Below, piece after piece: positions 26,471 to 35,663 of a stretch of 64,000 nucleotides of DNA (its first letter is position 1; each line of letters starts with the position of its first letter). The notes beneath the pieces are model-generated. The model worked only from the letters and a program-made list of their open reading frames with translations, was not told the origin of the DNA and made no database searches. The stretch comes from Roseburia zhanii. GTDB taxonomy: Bacteria > Bacillota > Clostridia > Lachnospirales > Lachnospiraceae. The stretch spans positions 434,001 through 498,000 of the forward strand of contig NZ_JACOPH010000001.1 of the NCBI RefSeq assembly GCF_014287635.1, read 5' to 3'. The position numbers and the translations under genes were made by a program.

Positions 26471-27151
26471 ATGGAACAGTATAAACAGGAATTTATTGAA
26501 TTTATGGTAGAAAGTGACGTATTAAAATTCGGAGAATTTACATTAAAAAGTGGAAGAAAATCTCCATTTTTTATGAATGCCGGAGCATATGTGACAGGTT
26601 CACAGCTGATGCGTTTAGGAGAGTATTACGCAAAAGCGATCCACGATACATATGGAGATGATTTCGATGTGTTATTCGGACCGGCATATAAAGGAATCCC
26701 GATCAGTGTTGTGACAGCAGTTGCATACAGCAAATTATACGGAAAAGAGATCCGTTACTGCTCTGACCGTAAAGAAGAAAAAGATCATGGAGCAGACAAG
26801 GGAAGTTTCCTTGGCAGCAGTTTAAAAGATGGTGACAAAGTCATTATGATCGAAGATGTAACGACTTCCGGTAAATCCATGGAAGAAACAGTACCAAAGG
26901 TAAAAGGAGCAGCCAACGTAGAGATCATAGGACTGATGGTTTCATTAAACCGTATGGAAGTAGGACTTGGCGGAAAAATGAGTGCCTTAGATGAGATTCG
27001 TGAAAAATACGGATTTGCAGCAAATGCGATCGTAAGCATGGACGAAGTGGTAGAACATTTATATAACCGTCCTTGTCAGGGAAAAATTATCATAGATGAT
27101 ACATTAAAAAGTGCGATTGATGAATACTATAAAAAGTACGGAGTAAAATAG
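26471..27151 (+). CDS. pyrE: Orotate phosphoribosyltransferase
   Basis: 226 residues. Joins orotate to PRPP to make OMP. Seen: FTLKSGRKSPFFMNAGAY (about 22-39), FGPAYKGIPI, the loop YCSDRKEEKDHG, and the PRPP motif VIMIEDVTTSGKSM (about 122-135). ACAGGAG precedes the ATG. The C-terminal extension after residue 180 is common in clostridial forms. Confidence 0.96.
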   Translation: MEQYKQEFIEFMVESDVLKFGEFTLKSGRKSPFFMNAGAYVTGSQLMRLGEYYAKAIHDTYGDDFDVLFGPAYKGIPISVVTAVAYSKLYGKEIRYCSDRKEEKDHGADKGSFLGSSLKDGDKVIMIEDVTTSGKSMEETVPKVKGAANVEIIGLMVSLNRMEVGLGGKMSALDEIREKYGFAANAIVSMDEVVEHLYNRPCQGKIIIDDTLKSAIDEYYKKYGVK

Positions 27152-27161
27152 GTATTTGAGA

Positions 27162-27191
27162 TGATCCGTAATTAAAAATAGTTACGGATCA
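27162..27191 (+). other. Perfect 10-bp hairpin before the VanZ-like gene
   Basis: TGATCCGTAA (27162-27171) pairs with TTACGGATCA (27182-27191), loop of 10 bases. No T tract follows; instead a ribosome binding site (AAGGAG) starts 4 bases later. It may be an mRNA end or stability hairpin, or limit access to the next gene. Confidence 0.5.
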
Positions 27192-27206
27192 ATGAAGGAG
27201 AGAATT

Positions 27207-27716
27207 TTGAAGGAAGATCACAGAAAGAAGGTATTTCGAAGGCTGGGAATTCTCTTGTTTGTAGTATATTTAGCAATGCTAAGTTATTTCCTCTTTTTTT
27301 CAGAGAGATTAGGAAGAACCTATTTAGAGAGAACGTATCATTATAATTTAGAACTCTTTAAGGAAATCAGGCGGTTCTGGGTATACAGACATTCGTTGGG
27401 AATGTGGTCTGTGGGGTTAAATCTGATTGGCAATGTGGCGGCTTTTCTTCCGTTTGGAGCATTTTTGCCAATCCTGTTTGAAAAATGTAAGAAGTTTTAT
27501 CTTACAACATTGCTCTGCTTTGAGTTCAGTCTTTGTGTGGAAGTGATCCAACTTGTATGGAAAGTAGGCAGTTTTGATGTCGATGATATCCTGCTGAATA
27601 CTTTAGGGGGGATGTCAGGCTACCTTTGCTATCACATCTATACAGCGGCTGTAAAAAAGCATAACCGTCAGGACGGACAGTCTGGAGGTAAGGATGAGAA
27701 GAAGAAACCATTATAA
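27207..27716 (+). CDS. VanZ family protein
   Basis: 169 residues from the TTG at 27207, which has AAGGAGAG correctly spaced; the in-frame ATG at 27192 overlaps that site and is less likely. About four membrane segments with VanZ features: SVGLNLIGNVAAFLPFGAFLP (in the middle) and VEVIQLVWKVGSFDVDDILLNTLGG. It is the second VanZ-like gene in the window. The role is unknown. It overlaps the next gene by 23 bases. Confidence 0.82.
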   Translation: MKEDHRKKVFRRLGILLFVVYLAMLSYFLFFSERLGRTYLERTYHYNLELFKEIRRFWVYRHSLGMWSVGLNLIGNVAAFLPFGAFLPILFEKCKKFYLTTLLCFEFSLCVEVIQLVWKVGSFDVDDILLNTLGGMSGYLCYHIYTAAVKKHNRQDGQSGGKDEKKKPL

Positions 27717-28014
27717 ATTTTCAGGAAAGAAACATTCAAAAAGAGGGATGCTTGCGGGTGCTTTTGCAGTGGCATCTCTCTTTGCATTGATCTATTTAGT
27801 CGGCATTTCCTTTAGACAGAGCGGAAACGGCAGTATTTACTTAGGAAGTGTGGGCATTTTAGCATTGGTCGCAGCACTGGTATCGTTCGTGCAGGCGGTC
27901 AAAAGTCTTAGGGAAGAAGATACTTTCCGTGGGATTCCGATTGCAGCCATGGTGCTTTCAGTGGTTGCGACCGGCTCATGGATCGCATTGTATACAGCAG
28001 GTTTTTTGATATAA
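27694..28014 (+). CDS. Small membrane protein of unknown function
   Basis: 106 residues: a basic start (MRRRNHYKFSGKKHSKRG) and three membrane segments (about 19-39, 49-68, 81-103). GGAGGTAAGG directly before the ATG and codon style support a real gene. It resembles small conserved proteins of Lachnospiraceae, but I cannot name a function. Overlap with the VanZ gene suggests joint expression. Confidence 0.7.
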   Translation: MRRRNHYKFSGKKHSKRGMLAGAFAVASLFALIYLVGISFRQSGNGSIYLGSVGILALVAALVSFVQAVKSLREEDTFRGIPIAAMVLSVVATGSWIALYTAGFLI

Positions 28015-28065
28015 CCATTTTTCAACTCTAATATCGTCATAATATCAGGAAAGGAATCAGAATAG

Positions 28066-30144
28066 ATGGGCTATAAAGAGATTTTTCAAGAATCCAATGA
28101 TGAAGCTGCAGAAAGATATGATCTGGTACTTGAGCGGATCACAGAGATCGCAAAAGAGCAGCAAACAGCAGAAAAATATCAGGATTATTTCAAAAAAACA
28201 GCAGATTTTATCTGTCTGACAGCACAGATTTTACAGGAAGAAAATGCAGGCATGTTAAAAGACCGTTCTTTGAGTACCTGTGAAGAAGAAAACCAGAGGC
28301 TCTATCAGGATCTCTTGCCGGAATTTTATGAGGACAGTTATGCAAATCCCACAGCGGCAAAGCGGCTGTTAGGAGAAACATTTGCTCCGCTTCTATGTTT
28401 TTTATATACCGAATTAAAAGCACTGATCGCATATGCATTTGAGGGAAGAAAGATGCACATGACGGTCTTTTGTGAACTTTTTGTAGAGATCTATAACTGC
28501 TTTGAATCAGAGGAAGAACCGGATAAAAAAGAGATCGGGCATATCATTTACTGGTTTTTCCATGACTATAGTGAGATCTTTGCAGAAGATAAGGTAAGGG
28601 ATATGGTAGATCCTTCTTATGATTTTTTTACAGAGATCATAATGAAAAGTGATCTGTCTGATCTGCGTTATCTGTACCGGTATGGGGAATATATCGGGGA
28701 AGATGAACGCAAAGTTGCAGAATTTTTAAATACGTTAAGTGAAGAAGAAATCCATTCCATGGCAGATACGATGACAGAAGGATTCTGCATTGGATTTGAA
28801 TTGACCGGGAAAGATCTTTCAAAAAAAGCAACTGTCTGCATGGAGTATCCGATCGGTTTTGAGCGAGTAGTGCGTGCTGCGATCTTAAATTTTGAAAAAG
28901 CAGGATTAAAGCCGACGATCTACCGGAATCCGATTTCCTCTTTTGGCAGAGGAAATGGTGGAAAACGCGGAGCATATGCAACTTCTTTTAATAAGCAGTT
29001 TGAATTTGACCACAGGGCTGACAAGGCATTCTATTTAGATAAGGCATATGTAGAACGGCGTTTAGAAGCAATGAAAGCAGCTTTTGAAATGTATAAAAAG
29101 CAGGCGAACCATCATGCAGGGCCGGCTGTGATGGAGATTTTCGGCGAAGTGCCGTTTGAACCGGTGATCAAAGAAGAAGCTGCAAAATACAGCAGCGAGC
29201 AGAATGAATTGAATGTGTACCAGATGAGCCGGTCAGGGCAGCTTACCAACGAATATATTCCGGGGGACGAACGGAGTTTTACGATCATTGCTTATCCGAT
29301 ACCGGCGATCGGAGAGCAGTTTGAAGAAATCTTTCGGGAAACAGTGAAGATCAACACGTTAGATTATATGGCTTACCGCACGATGCAGCAGAAGATCATT
29401 GATCTTTTAGATACTGCGGATAAGGTACACATTACCGGAAAAGGAAAAAATAAAACAGATCTCTGGGTAAATATCCATGCATTAAAAGATCCGGCAAAAG
29501 AAACAGCATTTGAAAACTGTGTTGCTGATGTCAATATTCCGGTCGGGGAAGTCTTTACTTCTCCGGTATTAGAAGGAACGAATGGAAAACTGCATGTGAC
29601 GCAGGTATATTTAAATGAACTGAAATATATAGACTTGGAACTTGATTTTGCCGATGGAAAAGTTGCAGAGTACCGTTGTGGCAATTTTGCATCAGAAGAA
29701 GAAAATAAACGTTATATCTATGAAAACCTTTTACAGCAGCATGACACACTTCCGATGGGCGAGTTTGCGATCGGAACGAATACGACTGCGTACCGCATGG
29801 CAAGAAAATATCAGATCGCAGATAAACTGCCAATCCTGATCGCCGAAAAGACGGGACCGCATTTTGCGATCGGAGATACCTGTTATTCCCATGCAGAAGA
29901 TACGAAAGTGTATAATCCTGATGGAAAAGAGATCATTGCAAGGGATAATGAGATCTCAATTTTACGAAAAGAAGATGTTTCAAAGGCATATTTTAACTGC
30001 CATACAGATATCACGATCCCATATGATGAACTTGATAAAATTGAGATCGTTACGGCAGACGGCACAACAAAAGAAATTATTTCGGATGGCAGGTTCGTCG
30101 TGCCGGGGACAGAGGAATTGAATAAGGCATTAGATGAACAGTAA
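28066..30144 (+). CDS. M29-family aminopeptidase
   Basis: 692 residues. The C-terminal 360 residues match thermophilic-type metalloaminopeptidases (family M29): VLEGTNGKLHVTQ, EFAIGTNTTAYRMARKY, ILIAEKTGPHFAIGDTCYSHAED with the expected Glu, His and Asp metal ligands. The first 300 residues are helical, Glu-rich and not part of the core; such a long N-terminus is seen in clostridial relatives. It probably trims peptides in the cytoplasm. No signal peptide. AGGAAAGGAATC lies before the ATG. Confidence 0.85.
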   Translation: MGYKEIFQESNDEAAERYDLVLERITEIAKEQQTAEKYQDYFKKTADFICLTAQILQEENAGMLKDRSLSTCEEENQRLYQDLLPEFYEDSYANPTAAKRLLGETFAPLLCFLYTELKALIAYAFEGRKMHMTVFCELFVEIYNCFESEEEPDKKEIGHIIYWFFHDYSEIFAEDKVRDMVDPSYDFFTEIIMKSDLSDLRYLYRYGEYIGEDERKVAEFLNTLSEEEIHSMADTMTEGFCIGFELTGKDLSKKATVCMEYPIGFERVVRAAILNFEKAGLKPTIYRNPISSFGRGNGGKRGAYATSFNKQFEFDHRADKAFYLDKAYVERRLEAMKAAFEMYKKQANHHAGPAVMEIFGEVPFEPVIKEEAAKYSSEQNELNVYQMSRSGQLTNEYIPGDERSFTIIAYPIPAIGEQFEEIFRETVKINTLDYMAYRTMQQKIIDLLDTADKVHITGKGKNKTDLWVNIHALKDPAKETAFENCVADVNIPVGEVFTSPVLEGTNGKLHVTQVYLNELKYIDLELDFADGKVAEYRCGNFASEEENKRYIYENLLQQHDTLPMGEFAIGTNTTAYRMARKYQIADKLPILIAEKTGPHFAIGDTCYSHAEDTKVYNPDGKEIIARDNEISILRKEDVSKAYFNCHTDITIPYDELDKIEIVTADGTTKEIISDGRFVVPGTEELNKALDEQ

Positions 30145-30185
30145 CTTTATCAGTTGTACTTATAAATACAGTGGGCATTTATGAC

Positions 30186-30214
30186 TTGTATTTCTTAGTA
30201 AATCTGTGTAAAAT
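30186..30214 (+). promoter_or_regulatory. Promoter of the purE-M-N-D genes
   Basis: TTGTAT (30186-30191), 17 bases, TAAAAT (30209-30214), about 38 bases before the purE ATG. An upstream in-frame ATG at 30171 would lie before this promoter, so the short purE start is preferred. No purine riboswitch is visible in the short leader. Confidence 0.6.
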
Positions 30215-30251
30215 GAAAGTAATAATGAATCAAAAGCAAAGGAGAATCATC

Positions 30252-30758
30252 ATGGCAAAAGTAGGAATTGTAATGGGTAGTGACTCTGATATGCCGGTTA
30301 TGGCAAAGGCAGCAGATATTTTAGAAAAGTTAGGGATTGAATATGAAATGACTATTATTTCTGCACACAGAGAACCAGATGTGTTTTTTGAATATGCAAA
30401 GAGCGCAGAGGAAAAAGGTTTTAAAGTTATCATTGCAGGTGCAGGAATGGCAGCACATCTTCCGGGAATGTGTGCAGCAATCTTCCCAATGCCGGTGATC
30501 GGTATTCCGATGCATACAACATCTTTAGGCGGACGTGATTCTTTATATTCTATCGTACAGATGCCAAGCGGTATTCCGGTAGCAACTGTAGCAATCAATG
30601 GTGGAGCAAATGCAGCATTGTTAGCAGCTAAGATCTTAGCAGTCAGCGATGCAGAACTCTTACAGAAATTAAAAGATTATTCCAAAGAGTTAAAAGAACA
30701 GGTTCAGGCAAAAGATGCAAAATTACAGGAAGTAGGATATAAAGCGTATTCAAAATAA
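30252..30758 (+). CDS. purE: N5-carboxyaminoimidazole ribonucleotide mutase
   Basis: 168 residues from ATG 30252 with AAAGGAGA upstream. Converts N5-CAIR to CAIR in purine synthesis. Seen: GIVMGSDSDMPVMAKA, ISAHREPD with the catalytic His, IIAGAGMAAHLPGMCAA and SIVQMPSGIPVATVAI. It is a class I PurE; no purK is in the window. It opens purE-M-N-D. Confidence 0.96.
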   Translation: MAKVGIVMGSDSDMPVMAKAADILEKLGIEYEMTIISAHREPDVFFEYAKSAEEKGFKVIIAGAGMAAHLPGMCAAIFPMPVIGIPMHTTSLGGRDSLYSIVQMPSGIPVATVAINGGANAALLAAKILAVSDAELLQKLKDYSKELKEQVQAKDAKLQEVGYKAYSK

Positions 30759-30815
30759 GACGGATACCTGTATATTGTAACATAAAAATTGCGATAGATA
30801 AAAAGGAGAAAACAG

Positions 30816-31841
30816 ATGGATTACAAAAATTCCGGTGTGGACATTGAAGCAGGATACAAATCAGTTGAATTGATGAAGGAACATGTGAAAAAGACCATGC
30901 GTCCTGAAGTATTAGGAGGATTAGGAGGATTTTCTGGTGCATTTTCCCTTGCGAAGATCAAGGATATGGAAGAACCGACTTTAGTTTCCGGTACAGACGG
31001 CTGCGGTACAAAAGTAAAGCTTGCATTTATCATGGACAAGCATGATACGATCGGTATCGATGCTGTTGCAATGTGTGTCAATGATATTGCCTGTGCAGGT
31101 GGAGAACCATTATTTTTCTTAGATTATATTGCCTGCGGTAAAAATTATCCTGAGAAGATCGCAACGATCGTAAAAGGTGTTGCAGAAGGCTGTATCCAGT
31201 CTGAATGTGCCCTGATCGGTGGTGAAACCGCAGAACATCCGGGACTGATGCCGGAAGATGAATACGATCTTGCCGGATTTGCAGTTGGTGTTGTAGATAA
31301 AAAAGATATTATCACAGGAAAAGAGTTAGCAGACGGAGATGTTTTGATCGGTATGGCAAGTACCGGCGTACATTCTAACGGATTTTCCTTAGTAAGAAAA
31401 GTGTTTAAGATGGAAAAAGAAGTATTAGATACTTACCATGAGGAATTAGGTACAACATTAGGGGAAGCTTTATTAGCACCGACAAGAATCTATGTTAAGG
31501 CATTAAAGAATATCAAAGAAGCCGGTGTAAGGGTAAAGGCCTGCAGCCATATCACAGGCGGTGGATTCTATGAGAATATTCCAAGAATGTTACCGGAAGG
31601 AAAACGTGCTATCGTAGAGAAAAACAGTTATCCGGTTCCACCGATCTTTAAGATGTTAGCAAGAGAAGGTCAGATCGAAGAACAGATGATGTACAATACA
31701 TATAATATGGGACTTGGTATGATCGTTGCTGTTTCTCCTGAAAATGTAGATACAGCCATGGAAGCAATCAAAAAAGCCGGAGATACTCCATATGTCGTAG
31801 GCAAGGTCGAGAATGGAGAAAAAGGAGTTACCTTATGTTAA
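30816..31841 (+). CDS. purM: Phosphoribosylformylglycinamidine cyclo-ligase
   Basis: 341 residues. Makes AIR from FGAM with ATP. Seen: [54 protein letters not shown] block ([17 protein letters not shown]) and [30 protein letters not shown] near the C-terminus. AAAAGGAGA precedes the ATG. It overlaps purN by 7 bases. Confidence 0.97.
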   Translation: MDYKNSGVDIEAGYKSVELMKEHVKKTMRPEVLGGLGGFSGAFSLAKIKDMEEPTLVSGTDGCGTKVKLAFIMDKHDTIGIDAVAMCVNDIACAGGEPLFFLDYIACGKNYPEKIATIVKGVAEGCIQSECALIGGETAEHPGLMPEDEYDLAGFAVGVVDKKDIITGKELADGDVLIGMASTGVHSNGFSLVRKVFKMEKEVLDTYHEELGTTLGEALLAPTRIYVKALKNIKEAGVRVKACSHITGGGFYENIPRMLPEGKRAIVEKNSYPVPPIFKMLAREGQIEEQMMYNTYNMGLGMIVAVSPENVDTAMEAIKKAGDTPYVVGKVENGEKGVTLC

Positions 31842-32458
31842 AAATAGCTGTTTTAGTATCTGGTGGCGGAACAAATCTTCAGGCGGTCATGGATGCGATC
31901 GACGATCAGACGATCACAAATACGAAGATCGAAGTTGTGATCAGCAATAATAAAAATGCCTATGCCTTAGAGCGTGCAGCCAAAAAGGGAATCCCAAATC
32001 TTTGCATTTCACCAAAAGACTTTGCAGACAGGGCTGAATTTAACAGGGTATTTTTAGAAAAGTTAAATTCCTATCACGTTGATTTAGTCGTATTGGCAGG
32101 ATTTTTGGTTGTGATCCCACCGGAAATGATTGCAGAATACAAAAATAAGATCATCAATATCCACCCGTCACTGATCCCTTCGTTCTGCGGAACAGGATAT
32201 TATGGATTGAAAGTACATGAAGGTGTCTTAGAGCGTGGTGTAAAGGTGACGGGTGCAACAGTTCATTTTGTAGATGAGGGAACGGATACAGGTCCTATTA
32301 TTTTACAAAAGGCAGTTGAGGTGCAGTCAGACGATACACCGGAAATATTACAGCGAAGAGTCATGGAAGAAGCGGAGTGGAAGATCTTACCGCAGGCAAT
32401 CGATCTGATTGCAAATGACAGAGTTGTGGTAGAAGATCATAAGACAAGGATCAGATAA
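31835..32458 (+). CDS. purN: Phosphoribosylglycinamide formyltransferase
   Basis: 207 residues. Transfers a formyl group from 10-formyl-THF to GAR. Seen: [17 protein letters not shown] at the N-terminus, the catalytic Asn-x-His in [10 protein letters not shown] (about 109-118) and the catalytic Asp in [16 protein letters not shown] (about 143-158). Its start lies inside the end of purM. Confidence 0.96.
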   Translation: MLKIAVLVSGGGTNLQAVMDAIDDQTITNTKIEVVISNNKNAYALERAAKKGIPNLCISPKDFADRAEFNRVFLEKLNSYHVDLVVLAGFLVVIPPEMIAEYKNKIINIHPSLIPSFCGTGYYGLKVHEGVLERGVKVTGATVHFVDEGTDTGPIILQKAVEVQSDDTPEILQRRVMEEAEWKILPQAIDLIANDRVVVEDHKTRIR

Positions 32459-32482
32459 AGATACAGTTGCAGCAGGTCAGGG

Positions 32483-32504
32483 TAACTATGACGTATGCAA
32501 TAGT
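32483..32504. repeat. Short TAACTAT-type repeat before purD
   Basis: A 22-base stretch beginning TAACTATGACGTATG matches the one at 243-264 with two differences. The right arm is degraded (AATAGTGG), so the hairpin is weak here. It occupies part of the 95-base purN-purD gap. Confidence 0.4.
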
Positions 32505-32553
32505 GGTTGATTAGATAGAGATATCATATCAGATATCAGGAAAGGAAAACAGC

Positions 32554-33825
32554 ATGAAAGTTCTGATAGTAGGAAGTGGCGGTAGAGAACATGCCATCGC
32601 AGCAAGCGTGGCAAAGAGCAACCGTGTAGATAAGATTTATTGTGCACCGGGAAATGCAGGAATTGGTAAGATCGCAGAATGTGTACCGATCGGTGCAATG
32701 GAATTTGATAAACTGACAGCTTTTGCAAAGGAAAATGATATTGATTTTACAATCGTAGGAATGGACGATCCGTTAGTAGGCGGAATCGTAGATGCCTTTG
32801 AAAAAGAAGGCTTAAAAGTATTCGGACCTAGAAAAAATGCAGCCATCTTAGAGGGATCTAAGGCATTTTCAAAAGATCTGATGAAAAAATACAATATCCC
32901 GACAGCAGGATATGAAACATTTGATGATCCTAAGAAGGCTTTGGCATATTTAGAAACAGTAAAAATGCCGATCGTATTAAAAGCCGATGGTCTTGCATTA
33001 GGAAAAGGTGTTTTGATCTGCAATACCTTAGAAGAAGCAAAAGCCGGTGTCAAAGAGATTATGGAAGATAAGAAATTTGGTGCAGCCGGAAACCACATGG
33101 TTGTAGAAGAATTTATGACAGGCCGTGAAGTATCGGTACTTTCTTTTGTCGATGGAAAGAGCATCCAGATTATGTCTTCTGCACAGGATCACAAGCGTGC
33201 AAAAGATGGAGATCAGGGATTAAATACCGGTGGAATGGGTACATTTTCACCAAGTCCGTTCTATACAAAAGAAGTCGATGCGTTCTGTAAAGAGCATATT
33301 TATCAGAAGACTGTGGATGCCATGGCTGCAGAAGGCAGAGAATTTAAAGGAGTTATCTTCTTTGGACTGATGCTTACCGAAGAAGGTCCGAAAGTCTTAG
33401 AATATAATGCAAGATTCGGTGATCCGGAAGCACAGGTTGTACTGCCCCGTATGAAAAATGATATCATTGATGTCATGGAGGCCTGTGTAGATGGGACATT
33501 AGACCAGCTGACATTAGAGTTTGAAGATAATGCGGCTGTCTGCGTAGTATTAGCTTCTGACGGATATCCGGTTTCTTATGAAAAAGGATTTGAGATCACC
33601 GGAGAAGAAAATTTTGAAGGAAAAGACGGCTATTATTGTTTCCATGCAGGAACAGCATTAAAAGATGGAAAAGTCGTAACAAATGGTGGTCGTGTACTCG
33701 GCATTACTGCAAAAGGTAATGATCTAAAAGAAGCAAGGGCAAACGCTTATAAAGCAACCGAATGGATTTCTTTTGCCAATAAATATATGCGCCACGATAT
33801 CGGAAAAGCGATTGATGAGGCATAA
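32554..33825 (+). CDS. purD: Phosphoribosylamine-glycine ligase
   Basis: 423 residues. Makes GAR from phosphoribosylamine, glycine and ATP. ATP-grasp protein: VGSGGREHAIA at the N-terminus, GPRKNAAILEGSKAFSK, PIVLKADGLALGKGVL (about 137-152), then LNTGGMGTFSPSPF and EYNARFGDPEAQVVLPR near residue 285. AGGAAAGGA is before the ATG. Last gene of the visible pur group. Confidence 0.97.
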   Translation: MKVLIVGSGGREHAIAASVAKSNRVDKIYCAPGNAGIGKIAECVPIGAMEFDKLTAFAKENDIDFTIVGMDDPLVGGIVDAFEKEGLKVFGPRKNAAILEGSKAFSKDLMKKYNIPTAGYETFDDPKKALAYLETVKMPIVLKADGLALGKGVLICNTLEEAKAGVKEIMEDKKFGAAGNHMVVEEFMTGREVSVLSFVDGKSIQIMSSAQDHKRAKDGDQGLNTGGMGTFSPSPFYTKEVDAFCKEHIYQKTVDAMAAEGREFKGVIFFGLMLTEEGPKVLEYNARFGDPEAQVVLPRMKNDIIDVMEACVDGTLDQLTLEFEDNAAVCVVLASDGYPVSYEKGFEITGEENFEGKDGYYCFHAGTALKDGKVVTNGGRVLGITAKGNDLKEARANAYKATEWISFANKYMRHDIGKAIDEA

Positions 33826-33887
33826 GCATCCGTAAGTAAAAAGATGCCAGATAGTTACGAAAATCATAAAAGTAAAGAGGAGTTTGC

Positions 33888-34538
33888 GTGAAAAGAGGAA
33901 TTATTTTCGATATGGACGGTACTCTGTGGGATTCCGCAGAAAATGTTGCTAAATCTTGGGATACAGTTGTACAAAGAGAAGCAAATGGACTGCGGAGAAT
34001 CACGACGCTTGATATCCAGCAGGTCATGGGACATACGATGACAGAGATCGCAGCAATGCTGTTTCCGATGCTTTCTGAAAAAGAGGCGGCAGGTCTGATG
34101 GATCAATGCTGTAAAGAGGAAAATGATTATCTTCGTACCCATGGAGGTGTGCTTTATCCGAACTTAGAAAATACACTTCAGATCTTATCTGAACAGTATC
34201 CACTTTATATCGTAAGTAACTGTCAGAAGGGTTATATAGAAGCATTTTTAGATTATTATAAGTTTGGAAAATATTTCTTAGATACCGAATGTTTTGGAAA
34301 TAACCAGATGGATAAAGCATATAATATCGATCTTATCGTCCGACGCAATTATTTAGAACATGCAGTATACGTTGGGGATATCCAGGGCGATTATGATTCA
34401 AGTATGCGTGCAGGAGTAGAGTTTATCCATGCATCGTATGGCTTTGGAAGTATTAACCGCAGTGTACCTTATATCAGGGAATTTTCGGAACTGCCACATG
34501 CAGTATCGAAGATCTTTGGTGATGGGAATTTTTCCTGA
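33888..34538 (+). CDS. HAD-superfamily phosphatase
   Basis: 216 residues from a GTG start (GAGGAG 6 bases upstream). HAD motif I is IIFDMDGTLWD (D8, D10); motif II is YIVSNCQKGY with the Ser/Thr position; motif III/IV is VYVGDIQGDYDSSMRAG. A helical cap between motifs I and II puts it in subfamily IA with phosphoglycolate phosphatase-like proteins. The substrate is not predictable. It follows purD by 62 bases. Confidence 0.88.
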   Translation: MKRGIIFDMDGTLWDSAENVAKSWDTVVQREANGLRRITTLDIQQVMGHTMTEIAAMLFPMLSEKEAAGLMDQCCKEENDYLRTHGGVLYPNLENTLQILSEQYPLYIVSNCQKGYIEAFLDYYKFGKYFLDTECFGNNQMDKAYNIDLIVRRNYLEHAVYVGDIQGDYDSSMRAGVEFIHASYGFGSINRSVPYIREFSELPHAVSKIFGDGNFS

Positions 34539-34547
34539 GTGGGAAAT

Positions 34548-34574
34548 GATCCGGCTTTCGATGGAATCCGGATC
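34548..34574 (+). other. GATCCGG/CCGGATC hairpin before galM
   Basis: A perfect 7-bp inverted repeat around 13 bases lies just after the HAD gene stop. There is no T-run. Similar to the hairpin at 27162 it stands between two same-direction genes, shortly before a ribosome binding site. Confidence 0.4.
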
Positions 34575-34607
34575 GTTATACAATCAAATAAAAAGGAGAT
34601 AGGGAAA

Positions 34608-35663
34608 ATGTTAAGAGAGAGCTTTGGAACCGATAACAAAGGAAATGCTGTAGAAGCAGTCACACTTACAAATGCAAATGATACACAGGTAAAAGTCAGT
34701 ACTTTTGGTGCAACGATCGTATCATTTATTTTTACAGACAAAGCAGGGGTAAAAAGAGATGTTGTATTAGGCTATGATAATGCCGAAGGATATGCATCAC
34801 ATGAAGGTTATTTCGGAGCAACCGTAGGACGCTCTGCAGGACGTATTGAAGGTGCAAGGATCATCATTGACGGTGTGGAATATACGTTAGATAAGAATGA
34901 TGGCAATAACAATTTACATAGCGGGAAAAGTGGTGTCAGTGATAAAATCTTTACGATCGATCAGATGGACGATGATAAGAACAGTGTTACGATGAAATAT
35001 GTCAGTGCAGATGATGCACAGGATTTTCCGGGCACAATGACAATGAAAATAATATTTACATTGACAGCAGATGATGCACTCCACATTGATTATGAAGCAG
35101 TTTCTGACAAAGATACCGTAGCTAATTTTACAAACCACAGTTACTTTAATTTAGCAGGACATGACGGTGGTTATGTAGGCAGCCAGAAATTAAAGATTTA
35201 TGCAGATCAGTTCGCACCGATCCGTCCGGTAACTTCCATTCCGACAGGAGAACTCTGGGCAGTCGATGGTACACCATTTGACTTTAAAGAGTTTAAAGAG
35301 ATCGGCAAAGATATTGATGCAGATTATGAGCAGTTACAGAATGCAAAAGGATATGACCACTGCTACAAACTTCCGGATAATGGAAATGTAGAACTGTTTG
35401 CAGAGGCAGTTTGTGATGATACAGGGATTCATATGTATGCATATACAGATGCTCCGGGCGTACTTCTTTATACCGGTAATTACATTGATGAGAGAACAGG
35501 CAAAGGTGGTGCAGTTTATCATTCACGCCATGCATTCTGCTTAGAAACACAGTATTTCCCAAATGCGGTCAATGAACCGGCATTTAAGTCACCGATTTTA
35601 AAAGCAAATGATGTATATAAGACAACAACTGTATACAGACTTGCATTAGATTCAGGGCTATGA
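34608..35663 (+). CDS. galM: Aldose 1-epimerase (galactose mutarotase)
   Basis: 351 residues from ATG 34608 (AAAAGGAGAT upstream). Interconverts the anomers of galactose and glucose. Seen: GATIVSFIFTDKAG, the substrate-site GATVGRSAGRIEGA, NNLHSGKSG, TNHSYFNLAGH with the catalytic His, and the catalytic Glu in CLETQYFPNAVN. Length is normal. Its TGA overlaps the CapA-like ATG by 4 bases. Confidence 0.95.
   Translation: MLRESFGTDNKGNAVEAVTLTNANDTQVKVSTFGATIVSFIFTDKAGVKRDVVLGYDNAEGYASHEGYFGATVGRSAGRIEGARIIIDGVEYTLDKNDGNNNLHSGKSGVSDKIFTIDQMDDDKNSVTMKYVSADDAQDFPGTMTMKIIFTLTADDALHIDYEAVSDKDTVANFTNHSYFNLAGHDGGYVGSQKLKIYADQFAPIRPVTSIPTGELWAVDGTPFDFKEFKEIGKDIDADYEQLQNAKGYDHCYKLPDNGNVELFAEAVCDDTGIHMYAYTDAPGVLLYTGNYIDERTGKGGAVYHSRHAFCLETQYFPNAVNEPAFKSPILKANDVYKTTTVYRLALDSGL

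Noticed and set aside
30171..30251. Longer N-terminus for PurE
   Set aside because: The extension is not part of PurE, and the predicted promoter lies within it; ATG 30252 has a good ribosome site.
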